Part shown: positions 47,771 through 59,736 of the stretch, piece after piece
Layout of the letters: each line of letters begins with the position of its first letter
Position numbering within the stretch: position 1 is the first letter of the stretch
NCBI GenBank assembly: GCA_034769895.1
Contig: CM068371.1
Span: 405,587,969-405,651,968, forward strand
From: Magicicada septendecula
Taxonomy: Eukaryota > Arthropoda > Insecta > Hemiptera > Cicadidae
Reading direction: 5' to 3'
Length of the DNA: 64,000 nt
Position numbers and translations under genes: made by a program
Notes under the pieces: model-generated
Told to the model about the DNA's origin: nothing
Database searches by the model: none
What the model saw: the letters and a program-made list of their open reading frames with translations, nothing else

Positions 47771-47804
47771 AGAAGCTTTTTAAAAGCGAAAACCGGTTAA
47801 GGCT
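47762..47804 (+). ncRNA. Hammerhead-ribozyme-like motif at PLE 3' end
   Basis: AGCCT / CTGAAGA / A / GCTTTT-T-AAAAGC / GAAA / ACCGGTT / A / AGGCT. Stem I is AGCCT:AGGCT (5 bp), stem II is 5-6 bp, the core CUGANGA and GAAA are intact, and UUA fits the cleavage rule (UH). The stop codon of the PLE frame lies inside the core. One extra base sits between the core and stem II, as in the copy at 33333. Confidence 0.5.
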
Positions 47805-48391
47805 ATAAGGTAAAACTTTTACGTGTTTACCCATAAAAAACGTTGTGTTCTGAGTCGGTAGTGAAATAATTATATTTGGAATAAATAAAATAAAAGTATT
47901 AATATTATTAAATTAGCATGAACTTCAACAATAGTTAATATTTCAGGTTGAAGATGTGATGTGACCAAACTGCAATAGCATTCCCAAAATCATGTGTACT
48001 TTTTTTTAATATATATTTTATAATAATTTAATTTTAGTATGAGTTGTGCAGTTTTGTTAAGTTAATAAAACTATCAAATAGAAAATTAGTTATAAATATA
48101 TGATCTCATGATGTATGTGTATGGTTATATTCTTCAATGTATTAGTAATCATCTTAGTTTTAATTATTTTGTTCACTGCAGCTCAGAATAATTCTAACGT
48201 ATTTCATTTACTGTTATAATATCTGTCTGTCTTGTCATCTTTTTTTTATATAGGCCTATATGCTTGGTTGTATGTAAATATACTAAATAGCTTGCCATTA
48301 ATTTATAACTGGAATAAACGAAAATTGAATTATATATTACTAAACTCAATGTAAAATGACAAATGTAGTTAGGGTGGCATTGTCTTATGCG

Positions 48392-48402
48392 CGCGCGCGC
48401 GC

Positions 48403-48454
<52 letters not shown>
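48392..48454. repeat. (GC)n/(CA)n microsatellite
   Basis: GCGCGC passing into a long CACACA run. It gives rise to an artefactual open frame on the minus strand. Confidence 0.9.
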
Positions 48455-48458
<4 letters not shown>

Positions 48459-48834
48459 TGTGCACGCATTTCAACTGCACAACACACTTGACACTTTTAT
48501 AAAATTCATCACTATACAATTGTTATAATTATTTTGTAACAATTGTCGTAATTATTTTATAAGTTTATTTGTTAATTATTTTAAAGAGTTAATTGTCGTG
48601 AAAACTTCATTTAAAAATAACAATAAAATACTGATTATTAAATTGTTTTATTTAGCAGTTGTCAGCACGATAGACAAAATTCAGACTGACTGTCCACACA
48701 GTCATCATAACACTAGTTAATATCCAGTGCGTAGACGTATGTCATTAGCCTATATACACTAGTAATATTTCCACTGCTCTGGTGACATGGAACACATGAC
48801 ATCATATGCAAAAAGTTTCAAAAATTCTATTTAC

Positions 48835-48835
48835 A

Positions 48836-48862
<27 letters not shown>
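48835..48862. repeat. (CA)n microsatellite
   Basis: Second CA run about 380 bp further on. Confidence 0.85.
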
Positions 48863-48866
<4 letters not shown>

Positions 48867-49132
48867 TACATATGCATTAACAGCTGTAGACTTTTCATCA
48901 TATGCATAGCAGTACACAAAGCAGATTTAATGCTGCTGATTATAAATAAGTTGCCTGGTCCAAAAATAATGCATATAAAAGCTTCAACAAAGAAGAGGTC
49001 CTTGAATATTTAAAAACTGTAGTGTGATAGTAATATTTACGCACTACTCAACAACCAATTTGTTAACGGAGTACTTTCCAAATTATTATTGAATACTGTC
49101 CAAAATAAATATATAACTCTTTACCGCTTACT

Positions 49133-49151
49133 CTGTGTGTGTGTGTGTGTG
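49133..49151. repeat. (TG)n microsatellite
   Basis: Short TG run in the FBXO42 intron. Confidence 0.8.
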
Positions 49152-50237
49152 TTTTTAGACATGTGCTGCACACATTTGTTTTTTATATCATACATGCACG
49201 TGTGTATACTACACCTGTAAGAATGTCAGGTAAAGGGTATTCAGAATTTTTATAATTAGTTTATGAGGAAGTTTTTTTAATTATGATATTAATAAAATGA
49301 TTTAATTACATTGTTGTGTTCAGTGTCAAATTTAGGGAAGAGGAAGTAATGGCATTAAGCCAAGAAAACAATGGAAAGAAAAAAAGATACTAAAAGAAAG
49401 AGCCAAAAATTTCAGAATTGAGTTTTCAAATGAAATATATGTATTTTTAGGTATACAAATTAGTTAATACCTTTCTTAGAAAATGGGTATTTAATCCTCT
49501 GTGTGTGTGTGAGATGTGAAAACCAAATAAAATCAGCATCATATTTAACCGATGACTTTTGGAGAGAATTAATTTATCAGAAATACTGAGTTGTAAGTTG
49601 TTCATTCTTGTTTGTAAAATTGTTCTCATTACTTTCTGAGTCTACATAATGATTAGTGATGATGTTGTGTATATATTAGTGGAAAATCCATCCCTTTAAA
49701 TTTAGGTGAAGTTAATTTTTTGCATATAAAGACAATAAAGTCTTGAAAATATTCTCTTCATGTGCATTGTCTATAAAATGTATAATTAAGCTTGTTTTGT
49801 TGAGAGTTGAATTATTAAGAAACATACATTTCTTCACAGGCAGGAACCATATAACAACAGGTTGGAACTGTTCCCATTAGTTTGTATAGATTTATGGACG
49901 CTATGACATATAGTACGCTTATGACAAAACTAGTTTTAGGTGAAATATGTACTGGGAATACAATTTTTATATGTTCAAAAACATATTTTTATATTAAGAT
50001 ATTTATGTAATAGATAATCAATCCTAGGATATTATTCGTACTGTGCCATATTTCTCTTTATTTCTTGATTTCACTGTATTTACCAGTTAGCAGATGGAAA
50101 TCCCTTTAGAACACCATCTGAACAAAAACAGCATGAAAGAAAACTGCCATAAAATAGATTTAAAGAAACCTGAAGAAATGAGTAATTGTGTAGGCTTTCA
50201 TGGCCCTAGTTCATCTTGTTCAATATTTAAAACATAT
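49152..50237. other. FBXO42 intron 1, no gene seen
   Basis: AT-rich sequence without recognisable features. Confidence 0.5.
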
Positions 50238-50473
50238 GGGCTTGATGGCCGTGGTTATAATTAAATAGATGTTTATGTTGCTCACTAATGCTTCAGTGGT
50301 TCACACAACAGCCATATTCAGACTGGGGACAGATGGAATGAATTATTCCATCACTAGTAACACATTATTATCAGTGTTGGGACAGCTTTTTCCATCTGCC
50401 CCTGCTTTAGAAATGGCTGCCATGTGAGCAACAAAAACATCAATTTTAATTATTGACCATAGCCAACAAGCCT
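50238..50473. repeat. MITE-like foldback element
   Basis: Left arm 50238-50285 (GGCTTGATGGCCGTGG .. ATGTTTATGTTGCTCAC) and right arm 50424-50473 are inverted copies with about 80% identity by eye, around a 140-bp centre. A related word lies at 50190. The superfamily is unknown. Confidence 0.6.
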
Positions 50474-52283
50474 GAAAGGTTTAAATATTGACCAAAAATA
50501 GCCAGGAGTAATGTGATCAGTAATGAAATTTATTTTGTACATTTTACTTGCTAGTGATTATGTATACAATATAAAACATGAGTTTTGGTTACCACTATTT
50601 GTTCATTTTTGATCATGTGTTTTGGTAAATTCACTAGTAAACAACAGTGCAACTCCAAACTCTCTTATTTATCCAGCACCAACAACAAAAAAGATGGTGT
50701 TGCTGTGGGGTTGTTATTTACTAGTGACTTATTAATGGTGTAACAACTAGAACATGTCAGAAGGAAACAGAACTGAGAGGTGTAACAAAAACATTTTTCA
50801 TACGTAATGAAATTACTGCGTGAGAAAATAGAAGTGTGGTAATAGAAAGTCATGTGGTATTTTATACCAGACTTTATAAACTTGTCAGTTATATTGTATT
50901 TCTTATTTTATTGACATCTCTATTTGTATTATATTTTTGAATTACAGCAGGAACAAGAGAATTACAGATAGCTTGTTGTTAAAAGAACAAACAGGATTTA
51001 GAAATGGTTGGTCTTGTATTAATAATGTCTTTATAAATAATGGAAAAGAATAGTGAAGTTAACTGAACATTATCTATAAAATACTTTTGTAAGGTTAATA
51101 GAAATAAAATTTAGAAAATTTTTAATAAAAGTGGGATACTCTAACCAAAAGTCTATGACTGAATGTAATATTGCAATCAAAATGGATAATACGATTAAGT
51201 GAAAAAACAATTTTGATATTCCAAGAAATTCAACAAAGCTTTTTGAAATTTTGAGGAATAATGGCAGTTCCTGCTTCTGTTATCTGGATTCTAAACAAAT
51301 CTGAATTGTACAGAAAGGATTATAAACATATCCAGGTTATAGAATTAAAATTTTACGATCAGTGACAGGATATAAATTAAGAGATTGTAAGAGGAATTAT
51401 GATGCTATGAAGGAAACGAACGTATTTGCAATAAATGAAAAGGTAATAAAGCAAATGGAAAAAAATGTTTAAATAGACATTCCAGTGGCAACATCACCAA
51501 CAAAGTGTTACAGTATACAGTAAGTGGTAAGAGAGATCCATGATGTCTAAAAGCAAGATAGCCTACAAGCCTGTAAAGCCACAGTAGATGTCAATGCCTA
51601 ATTTCTGAAAGCAGGTGATGATGATTTTTATTATGTATATGGAATGGAGCTTATATCATAAATTTGGTAGGTATGAGGAAAATTCAGAAAACTTAAAATA
51701 TTTTTAGAAATATTTTTAAATGTTTATAATTTGTAAATCCAGCTGAAACATTTTTATAACTGTCATCAGCATTATCAAATGTTTGTAGACCTCCTACAGA
51801 TCATTTATCGTAGAACTTGATATAGCAAATAATTTTTAGAAATACTGATGTGTTCAGTCAATAAAAATATCTGGGAAAGGGTCGATTAATTTACTAAAAT
51901 TACTGTGTAGGTGATTCCAGAAAGCAAAATTATATTTTGTCTGTTAACACCTGTGTTTGTATACATTGTCTCTATTTTATTTTGGATATGCATATGTTAT
52001 AACGTGAGACATATCAAAACAAGCTTCAAGGCTACTGCGGTATTGCCATCTTGCTTCACTCCCCACCCTCCCTGCCTTTGCCTACGCATAACCAAGTGTA
52101 ACGTGCGACAACGCTGTTGGGCGAGGGGCGGGGAAGAGCTGTTACTATTGCGTAATCTCAAAGCTTATTATGCTAAGTTCCGTACTATAGTAACATTTGT
52201 ACACATTCTATGTACAAGAATATAATCTTGTCAGTACCAACAATTATCCAGCTGTATATTATGATGTTAATTATTGTCTACAG
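50474..52283. other. FBXO42 intron 1, right part
   Basis: No gene. Positions 52035-52150 are GC-richer with an imperfect inversion (ACTCCCCACCC / GGGGCGGGGAAG), perhaps a small repeat. The open frame at 51911-52225 has no support. Confidence 0.4.
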
Positions 52284-52415
52284 ATGTTGTGCGGTTCAGG
52301 AAACAAAATTTTAACCGAGCAATAATAAATTTCAATGTCAGATGGGAAAACCTTAATCCAACTGGAAAAACACATACCATTTCAAAACGATATTCACACT
52401 CAGCTTGTGTTCATG
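52284..52415 (+). CDS. FBXO42: FBXO42-like gene, exon 2
   Basis: Acceptor GTCTACAG before 52284 and donor CATG|GTAAGT after 52415. 132 nt, entered and left in phase 1, matching exon 1. The encoded stretch FNRAIINFNVRWENLNP, then ISKRYSHSACVH, corresponds to the link between the F-box and the first Kelch repeat of FBXO42 (VQEGNIQWES .. TQRFSHSACY). The next exon, starting with Kelch repeat 1, was not found in the window. Confidence 0.85.
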
Positions 52416-52990
52416 GTAAGTAAAAAACAAAGGCAATTAGGTATTGAAAAATTAGAAAACATAGTTCAAATTCCGTTAATAAACATTTACATGAATATTC
52501 AGTAAATGTTATCAGAATATTCATGATATTCAGTTTTATCGATTAAAATTATTTTATCGATATTATGTACATCAGATGTGCTTCATCAGCTATATTAACA
52601 AAACTATTTGATAGAATGGCTTGCAAATCGATATGTACTGTTGTACCACTTGTACCAACTTCAGAAAAAAGTCTTGTCAATATCGCTGCCATCTATGGTC
52701 AGTCTGAGAACTTTCCAGACCACCTTCGTATACAGAAATGTCATAGCCTATGTAGGCAAATGTTTCTTCAGCCATAATTATAATATGCATGCAGTGAATA
52801 TACTGTATTTTTAAACGCTTTTATTTAACTTGCTTTTCCTGTCGGTCTAAAGTGGATTTTTCAAATCAAATTTTCGCATACTTCCCGATGTGATAGCAAC
52901 TTGAAATTTTGCATACACACTTGAATCACGTGACAATACAATATTATGAAAAACAATTTCTGTTAAATTAGTTAATAATGTTTAATCAGT
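52416..52990. other. FBXO42 intron 2, nothing recognised
   Basis: AT-rich. The overlapping open frames at 52565-52814 have no recognisable domain. Confidence 0.45.
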
Positions 52991-53145
52991 GCTAGGTGTT
53001 GAAAAATGAGTTGAACAGAAACGACTACTCAGAGATTGCAGAAAAATGAGAATTAATAAAAAACTGTCTTCGTGATTACAAATAACGGTAAGTAATTTTA
53101 CTTTGTACAAAATGTTTCACTTTGAAATTTTCTCTTTTAAAATTA
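52991..53145 (+). repeat. Partial Helitron 5' copy joined out of order
   Basis: GTGTTGAAAAATGAG plus about 30 bp (matching 53985-54022) is followed by a stretch (53067-53140) that matches 53755-53828. In the better copy the two parts occur in the opposite order, so this looks like the tail-head junction of tandem copies. Confidence 0.55.
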
Positions 53146-53994
53146 AAATAAATAAATAATTCTTAATATGAATTACCTTGGCTTGGTATATTAATGCTCA
53201 GCTGTTGGCACTATTGAAAGTTTTTGATCTCAGAAATGGTTATCATTTTACTATGTAAATATAACCACATGTGTTCTTTTGACTACAATAATAAATACGA
53301 AAATGTCGTTAGTGAAGTACAAAACATCACAGTTTAAAAATATAATAGGATACAACAAAAAATAACTTATAACTACCGTACGGAAAAGTTCGTGAGTGCC
53401 GAACAGTGTGTCTTTTTTAGGTTAATTAATACTACACTTAAAAAAAAAAAACAGTGTTATTGTGTGATAGTTCAGTGTTTGTGAAAAAATAGTTCACTAG
53501 TGTATATAGTGCCACAGGTTGGTTTATAATAACCGTTAAAAAGTTTTAAAATTGGATTAATATCACAATACTTTCCTTTTTATTATATTCACACTTTTAT
53601 ATTCCTTTTTGGTTGTTTCCACTATATAATTCATTTATTATTATTTTAACAATTCACTATATAGTTTTATCACTCGATTATAATTTAACTCCGGTTCACT
53701 GTACACCTAACCTGTCTGATGTTCGAGTCCGATTGCAATTTCCTGTCCACATGAAACTGTCTACGTGATTACAAATAACGGTAAGTAATTTTACTTTGTA
53801 CAAAACGTTTCACTTTGAACTTTTCCAATGAAAGAGGAGTTATGTCGTTTTGCCTATTGTAAGAAATATTTAAATAATAAATTTACAATAAACTTACAAT
53901 TTTAATTGTAAACTCAAGTTAGCTAAAATTTACTTTTACTATCAAACTGTGTACAAAATATTTAATGAATAATTAATTTTCTAGGTGTTGAAAA
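53146..53994. other. Probable Helitron 5' region
   Basis: Non-coding. AACG|GTAAGT at 53774 and TTTTCTAG before 53985 look like donor and acceptor of a short intron ahead of the Helitron ATG at 53995. Confidence 0.4.
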
Positions 53995-56039
53995 ATGAGT
54001 CGAACAGAAACGACTACTCAGAGAAAAAGGCGATTGGAAAAAAGCGCCATAAAAGACTAGAGAAATTAAAAAATGAAGATATCGAGACAAAGAAAGCTAG
54101 ATTACAAAAATGCAGAGAATATAAAGCGAAACAGTCAAATAAAAATCTTGAAGCTAGATTAGAAATACTCTAGGTAGAAGATACTTTTCATTAACAGTAC
54201 CTTTCGAAACAGTAGAAGAAAAAGAAGCTAGATTAATGCAATACAAAATGTATAAGTCACAGAAATTACAAAAAGAAACACCAGAACAACGTGAAACATG
54301 ATTAGAACGTGATCCTTTGTATCATTCACAAGTAAGTGGTGCTGAAACGTTACAACAACAGGAAATTCGATTGGAGAATGATAGACAAAAATACTCGCAA
54401 AAAAAATCAGTTGAATATTGACCTGCAAACGTTTGATAAATCTATTAATACATTTTGTGATAAAATATGTGATGTTTGTACAAAACAATGCTATCCGAAT
54501 CAAGTAGCAACATGCCGACCTAGTGCAGCAGCAGAATCATACCTACCTAATGAACTAAAGCAAAAATCAACCCTACTTCTTTGTCATAGGTGTAAAGCAC
54601 GTATCACCAGTAATAAAGTGACATTTCCTTCAAAGGCTTACTGGAACTGTTTGGATACTGGTGTTCAACCTGCTGTTTTGCAACAACAGTCTCAGTGTGA
54701 ACAGAGATTAATCTTAAGAATAATACCATATGTTAAAATTATAAAATTTGATGGACAGTTTGGTCAATATGGCTATTTGCTCAAGACATATTTGAAGTCA
54801 GTGAAAAACTACCAAATATGCTTCCAAGCTCTTCAAGTAATGCTGGAATAGTGATTGTTACTGAACATCTTGTAGACTTGAATATTATTAGAGAATTCTG
54901 TATATCTCATGAAAAAGTTTACAATGCATTAAAATGGTTACGAGAACATAACACTTTATATAAAGACGTGGAGATCAATAAAAATGTTCGAATGGATGTA
55001 GAGGATTTGGTAAGAACTGTTGAAAAACCGCAACAACAATTAAATGAAGTTATTGATAAAGAACATCAAGATAATTTTTATAAAAAAATTAACGGAGTAT
55101 CAAGAATTCTATGAGCATCATGGAGTCAAGATAATCGAGATGCGTTTACCTCAGGCTATGCAGGTGTTCAATGATGTGCAATGACACTTGCAAATATTGT
55201 GAGAGCATTTGTTTATCCACCCCAAAATTGGTCTACGAATACTTTAGATATGAACATGATTGAAGGAGATTGTATTTACAAACATATTAGAGTGTTAACA
55301 GAAAATGATCCAGCTGCATTTCCTATTAACGAAGACGGATACTTAAGAGATATGTAATTTCTCTGTAATAAAAAACGATTTAATTGTATATGATTTGAAT
55401 TTCTCTTTAGAATATGAGAAATACCCTAATATTTTTGGAAATGTCCAAAATAATTTAAATCAAAACAATAATGGAATGACTCTGAATGAAGCCTTGCTTG
55501 CATTATTCAAACATCATCAAGCTGGAATTTTAATTGCATCTTCAAAATCTCTTGGAGTAATGCATTATAATGAAAAATTCTATTTTACCGATTCTCACTC
55601 GTGTGGTCCAAAAGGTGCAAGTGTGCAAGACCAGATCTTGGTAGAGCATGTATAATTGAATGTTATACCCTTGTAGAACTTGAACGCATAATTAGACGAT
55701 CAACCAACCGGATCTAAAAATAAACTATTTACTTTAAGTTATATTGACGTTAACATGAATAATATTGACGTTAATATGAATAAAGCTATCTCTGTAAATA
55801 CGTTAAATGAAGAAAATAATGGACATCTCATTCATAGCAACGAACAGTTTCATACACAAAATTCAATTGAACAACAACAATTTAAACAAACTGTAGAGCA
55901 ACAACAAAGACGAGGTAATGCTTACGTGCAGATAAATAATGTTGCAAGAATTGTATGAGCATCATGGAACCAAAATAATCAAGCAGTCTTCACTTCAGGC
56001 TACGCAGGTTTCAATGTTGTGCAATGACATTAGCAAACA
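53995..56039 (+). pseudogene. Helitron protein, N-terminal region with protease-like domains
   Basis: ATG at 53995 (MSRTETTTQRKRRLEK), then an Arg/Lys/Glu-rich coiled region with repeats of the type (E)xRLxxxxxYKxxKxxK to about 54400. Next is the Helitron zinc-finger-like segment (CDKICDVCTKQCYPNQVATC near 54460; LLCHRCKARITSNKV near 54570), then INGVSRIL near 55090. Two tandem domains follow: one at 55120-55660 (FTSGYAGVQ, GDCIYKHIRVL, AGILIASSKSLGVMHYNE, FTDSHSCGPKG) and a truncated repeat start at 55930-56039. I take these to be the cysteine-protease-like (peptidase C76/OTU-like) domain known from some Helitrons. Many stops and frameshifts; the sequence ends in (TA)n. The Rep and helicase parts are missing. 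Confidence 0.7.
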
Positions 56040-56041
56040 TA

Positions 56042-56049
56042 ATAATATA

Positions 56050-56089
<40 letters not shown>
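56042..56089. repeat. (TA)n microsatellite
   Basis: TA run at the left edge of a minus-strand LTR. Confidence 0.85.
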
Positions 56090-56092
<3 letters not shown>

Positions 56093-58739
56093 ACTAGACG
56101 TGGTTACAAATAATTATTTTTTGTTCGTGTACAAAAGTAAAATAAAAAAATTTTCATTTAATTTTAAAAATTTTCAAAAAAATATTTTGTTTGGTTTATT
56201 GTTTAAAATTTAATAAATAATTCTTGTAATGTGGTCGTGTTGAAATTTTAAATTCCTTTAAGTTATTTTTGGCAATTATATCACTTGTGGTTTGCGGTAA
56301 GTAAATTCAGCGTTAATTGGATTGTCTCGTTCACTAATCGATTTGCGATTGTTCTTCCTTCTCCAATATATTACTTTCACTGGAGTAATGGCTGCCTTTC
56401 TTACAGCTGATGTTGTTGCTGGATTTTCTTTAAATAAAGATGCCTTCACAGCGGCTTCCTCGTATCCGCAATATTGAATAACGTTTCTGGTGTTGTTGGA
56501 TTATCACTCGTTCACTGTTCTGTTGTTCACTCGAGAAAATGTGCGTTTTATTTTTAAGATATGATGTTGAACAGTTCGTTTCAGTTGTCTGGAAATTATT
56601 AGTGTTAGTGGTTCAAATTGTTAGTTCACTAGTTTGTGTGGTGTATTCACTGGTTTCTATTTGTGTATTGTTATTTTTCACTGCATTTATCGTTCAAAAG
56701 TGTTTTGTCCAAATTCTCAAATTTTATAGTAGGCTATGTTTCAACTGTTATCTGCCATTAATTGTTCCGGTATACTGTTATTAGCACGAGCTTAATTCAC
56801 CCGTACTCTTCGAATGTTAATTAAGAACTGTTTTTACTTCCTTCGTTTCTGAAATCTCTTAGCCGATTTAATATTAGAAAAGTATTGTTCAAGTTTTATC
56901 CACTTCCGATGCATTCAATTAAAGTACATTATATCATAGAATATATTTTGGTTATTAATTAATTTCATGTAATAGCAAATACATAATCGGTTTCTTTAAC
57001 TCCTTCTGCTTAATTTGATATATAATAATCCATCTTTATAAAGTTTTTTATCCAAATTGCTATATTTCTGTCATTTTGGAAAAGTAGGCTCAATATTCTG
57101 TTTCCTGTCCTTGTCCAAAATTTAGCCACTTTATGTGTTATAATTTTTATGATATTAAATCTCAGATTTACATAAATGTTTATCTTTCATTAATCTCTTG
57201 CAAATTTATCAATTGATCATCCTTTTAAATATAATTAATGAATTTCTGATTCCCCCTCTGAAATGGTTAGGTATTACATTTGCAAATTTTTTTTTGAATA
57301 ATTTTATTTTATACATCTTTTTATATTATCCTTTTAAAGTATACCTTTAGTTATAGTATTTGGTGATTGATTCACCTTATATAAATCTCATCAGTTTACT
57401 TGTTTTATTGAACTTAATTACTCAATTATAATGTTATTGGAATTTCCTATTTGGCCTAGATTTTATGGTTTTACATATACTGTTTTTTGAATAATACTAC
57501 GTCTATACCCCTTCTGACTTTCTGAAGTTAATATAATATTAAATACAATCACCTTAAATAACTATTTGAACATGTAGCATTGTATTCATGCTCATAATAC
57601 AAACACAATATTTAAAATTAACTATTGGTCTTTAAAGTCAGACATTCTAGTTTCAATTATTACTAATAACACATAACAAACATTTTATAAAAATAGTATG
57701 GTATTCATACTAATACATTTTAGTCTGTATAAACACTGTAAGACATAATAAACAAATATAATAAAAATAAATCCTTATTCTATACACCACCTTGAAATAT
57801 GGTGTTCATAATAAATAAGCCATTGAATTTTATTTTCGTAAATTTAATTTGTTTACAGTCCTTTCTGTTTATACATTATTATTACATTTTAATCCCCTTG
57901 TCACTGTATTTATTCCCCACCTGCTCTCTCTGTCATTCACATTTTAAAGAATGTTTTTTGATAAAAAGTGGCATCTTCTTTGAAACATTAGTAATGTTTT
58001 CATAAGACTACTTCCTAACATTTTATATTTGTATTTATAGCAAACATTAAAGTTGTTCAATTGTACTTGTGGAAGTATCAGTTACATTTTACTTGAAGTT
58101 TATTTACTATCTTGAAATAACTTGCACTGGTTCACTTATAACTTTGGGTCTTATTTACACTTGAGTTTTACAATACTCCAGGACCAAAATCTTAATTATA
58201 AGGGATAATGAAGATTTGTTTATTTCATTACTCAATAACTTTAGTGGGTGCACTTCTACTTACAACCCTAAACACTTTTGTTTATTACTATTTTACATTT
58301 TTATATGAGTTTCGGGGTGTTATACTTTCTTGGGTGACATTTAATCTTTTTCGGGGTTTGTTATTCCTGTAATAGGTTTTCCTGGGGTATATCTTGTAGT
58401 TCTTCCCATTCTACATTTTCTTCTCTTCACAATTCTTCCATCTTGGGTTCTCCAAGGTAATCTGGTTTTATCGTTCTTTGGTTTGTTCGGGGTATCTTCT
58501 TTATCTACTCCTATCCTACCTGGGTATTATCCTGATTTTATTTTAGTTTTTGTAGGATTTATTTCTCTTGATACATTTTTGTTGCATTATGATGATTAAA
58601 TTTTATTTTTTCCTTTTTTATGGTGGTATTTTACTTCGATATTTAATTATTTTCATTTGAATTTTCTTTTTATTTAATGTAATTTATATTAAATCATGAT
58701 CAGATTGGAATTATGATTTAGTGGATTATCTGTCATGCT

Positions 58740-58742
<3 letters not shown>
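56090..58742 (-). repeat. Solo LTR of the element B family, diverged
   Basis: Read on the minus strand it starts at 58742 with TGTAGCATGACAGATAATCC, identical to element B. It keeps landmarks in order, such as CCCAGGTAGGATAG .. GAAGATACCC, GAAAGTATAACACCCC and GTGCAAGTTATT. Its 3' end lies at about 56090 next to (TA)n. No interior or second LTR of the same element is present, so it is a solo LTR or a remnant. It is about 0.5 kb shorter than the LTRs of element B. Confidence 0.7.

Positions 58743-58775
<33 letters not shown>
58743..58775. repeat. (TA)n microsatellite
   Basis: TA run between the solo LTR start and a PLE, the same arrangement as around element B. Confidence 0.85.
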
Positions 58776-58777
<2 letters not shown>

Positions 58778-59736
58778 AATGTTAATTATCGACCGTATTA
58801 TTATACTGTTAATGATTTCAAGGTTCGGTCATTAATCATGAAAACTCAGTTTTTGCGACGTTTCGAGATTTATTCTTCTCATAATCATGCCTACAACATT
58901 AAAATATAGTCTTACTACAATTATATTATTTGTAAGTGTGTATAGGTGTGTGTAAAGTCATACATTACTATAACTATTTACTTACATTAACTGTGAGATG
59001 AGCTACAGCAACCACATTACACTAAACACTTAACACTTATACACATATAACACATTACATTTGTATAGTGTTAGCGTTATGTAGTTATCTGACAGACTGC
59101 CAGTGATATAAAATTTAAATAGTACCTTAACTAGTAAGTTGTTCAGTATTCCTATAACCTGTAAACTATTGTCCATTTTAAAAAGAGTGAATAAGATTAG
59201 AATAACACTTGCTAAGACTTTGTACGTCCGTTTTCTTGTTAACTGAAAGGTGTTTATTCTTCTCTATTGTTAGCATTTCTAAGAATTGCCATTTAAAGTG
59301 ATTACTTTCTGCATGAATTACTTTAGCTTTATGAAACTGAAACGAGTGACCGTGTGTACGGGCGTGTTGTGTTAGGGCCGTGGGATCAGGTCTGTTAGTA
59401 TTTACTTTCTGGCAGCTATATTTATGTTGATAAATACGTCTTTTGAAATACTGTTCAGAACAACCGTAATATTTTTTCCACAGTTTTCTTCACACGGTAT
59501 TTCATATATTATGTTGGATCTTAGTTCTATTTCATCCCTGTCTTTAGTATGCGTAAAACATTTATTATTGATAGTGTTAACGTTTTTGAAAGCTATTTTT
59601 GTATTGTGATTAGCATTAGTGAGTATCTTGGAAAGTCTTTCTGATAATGATTTGACATATGGAAGGGAAAAATATTTTTTAGTTGTAGTAGTGTTAATGA
59701 CCGAACCTCGAAATCATTAACAGTATATATATATAT
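58776..59736 (-). mobile_element. Penelope-like element remnant with inverted ends
   Basis: TATACTGTTAATGATTTC.AGGTTCGGTCATTAA at about 58803-58837 is repeated inverted at about 59693-59728. TA runs flank both sides. The coding remnant between is the PLE 3' end. Confidence 0.65.
59178..59710 (-). pseudogene. PLE GIY-YIG region, decayed
   Basis: Minus-strand fragments in order: KYFSLPYVKSLSERLSKIL; HTKDRDEIELRSNIIYEIPC with the usual linker cysteines; a damaged GIY-YIG core (KYYG .. then FKRRIYQHKYSC); LTQHARTHGHSF; and FLEMLTIEKNKHLSVNKKTD before TAA at 59178. At least one frameshift breaks the endonuclease core. The family differs from the PLE at 32.6 kb. Confidence 0.65.

Noticed and set aside
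48194..48487. 97-codon minus-strand frame
   Set aside because: Produced by the (CA)n microsatellite.
51911..52225. 104-codon frame just before FBXO42 exon 2
   Set aside because: Crosses an imperfect inverted GC-rich repeat and has no homology I can name.
58850..58890. Possible fourth hammerhead (minus strand, ..GAGAAGAATAAATCTCGAAACGTC..)
   Set aside because: Stem II and GAAAC are present, but the CUGANGA core cannot be placed; at best a decayed copy.
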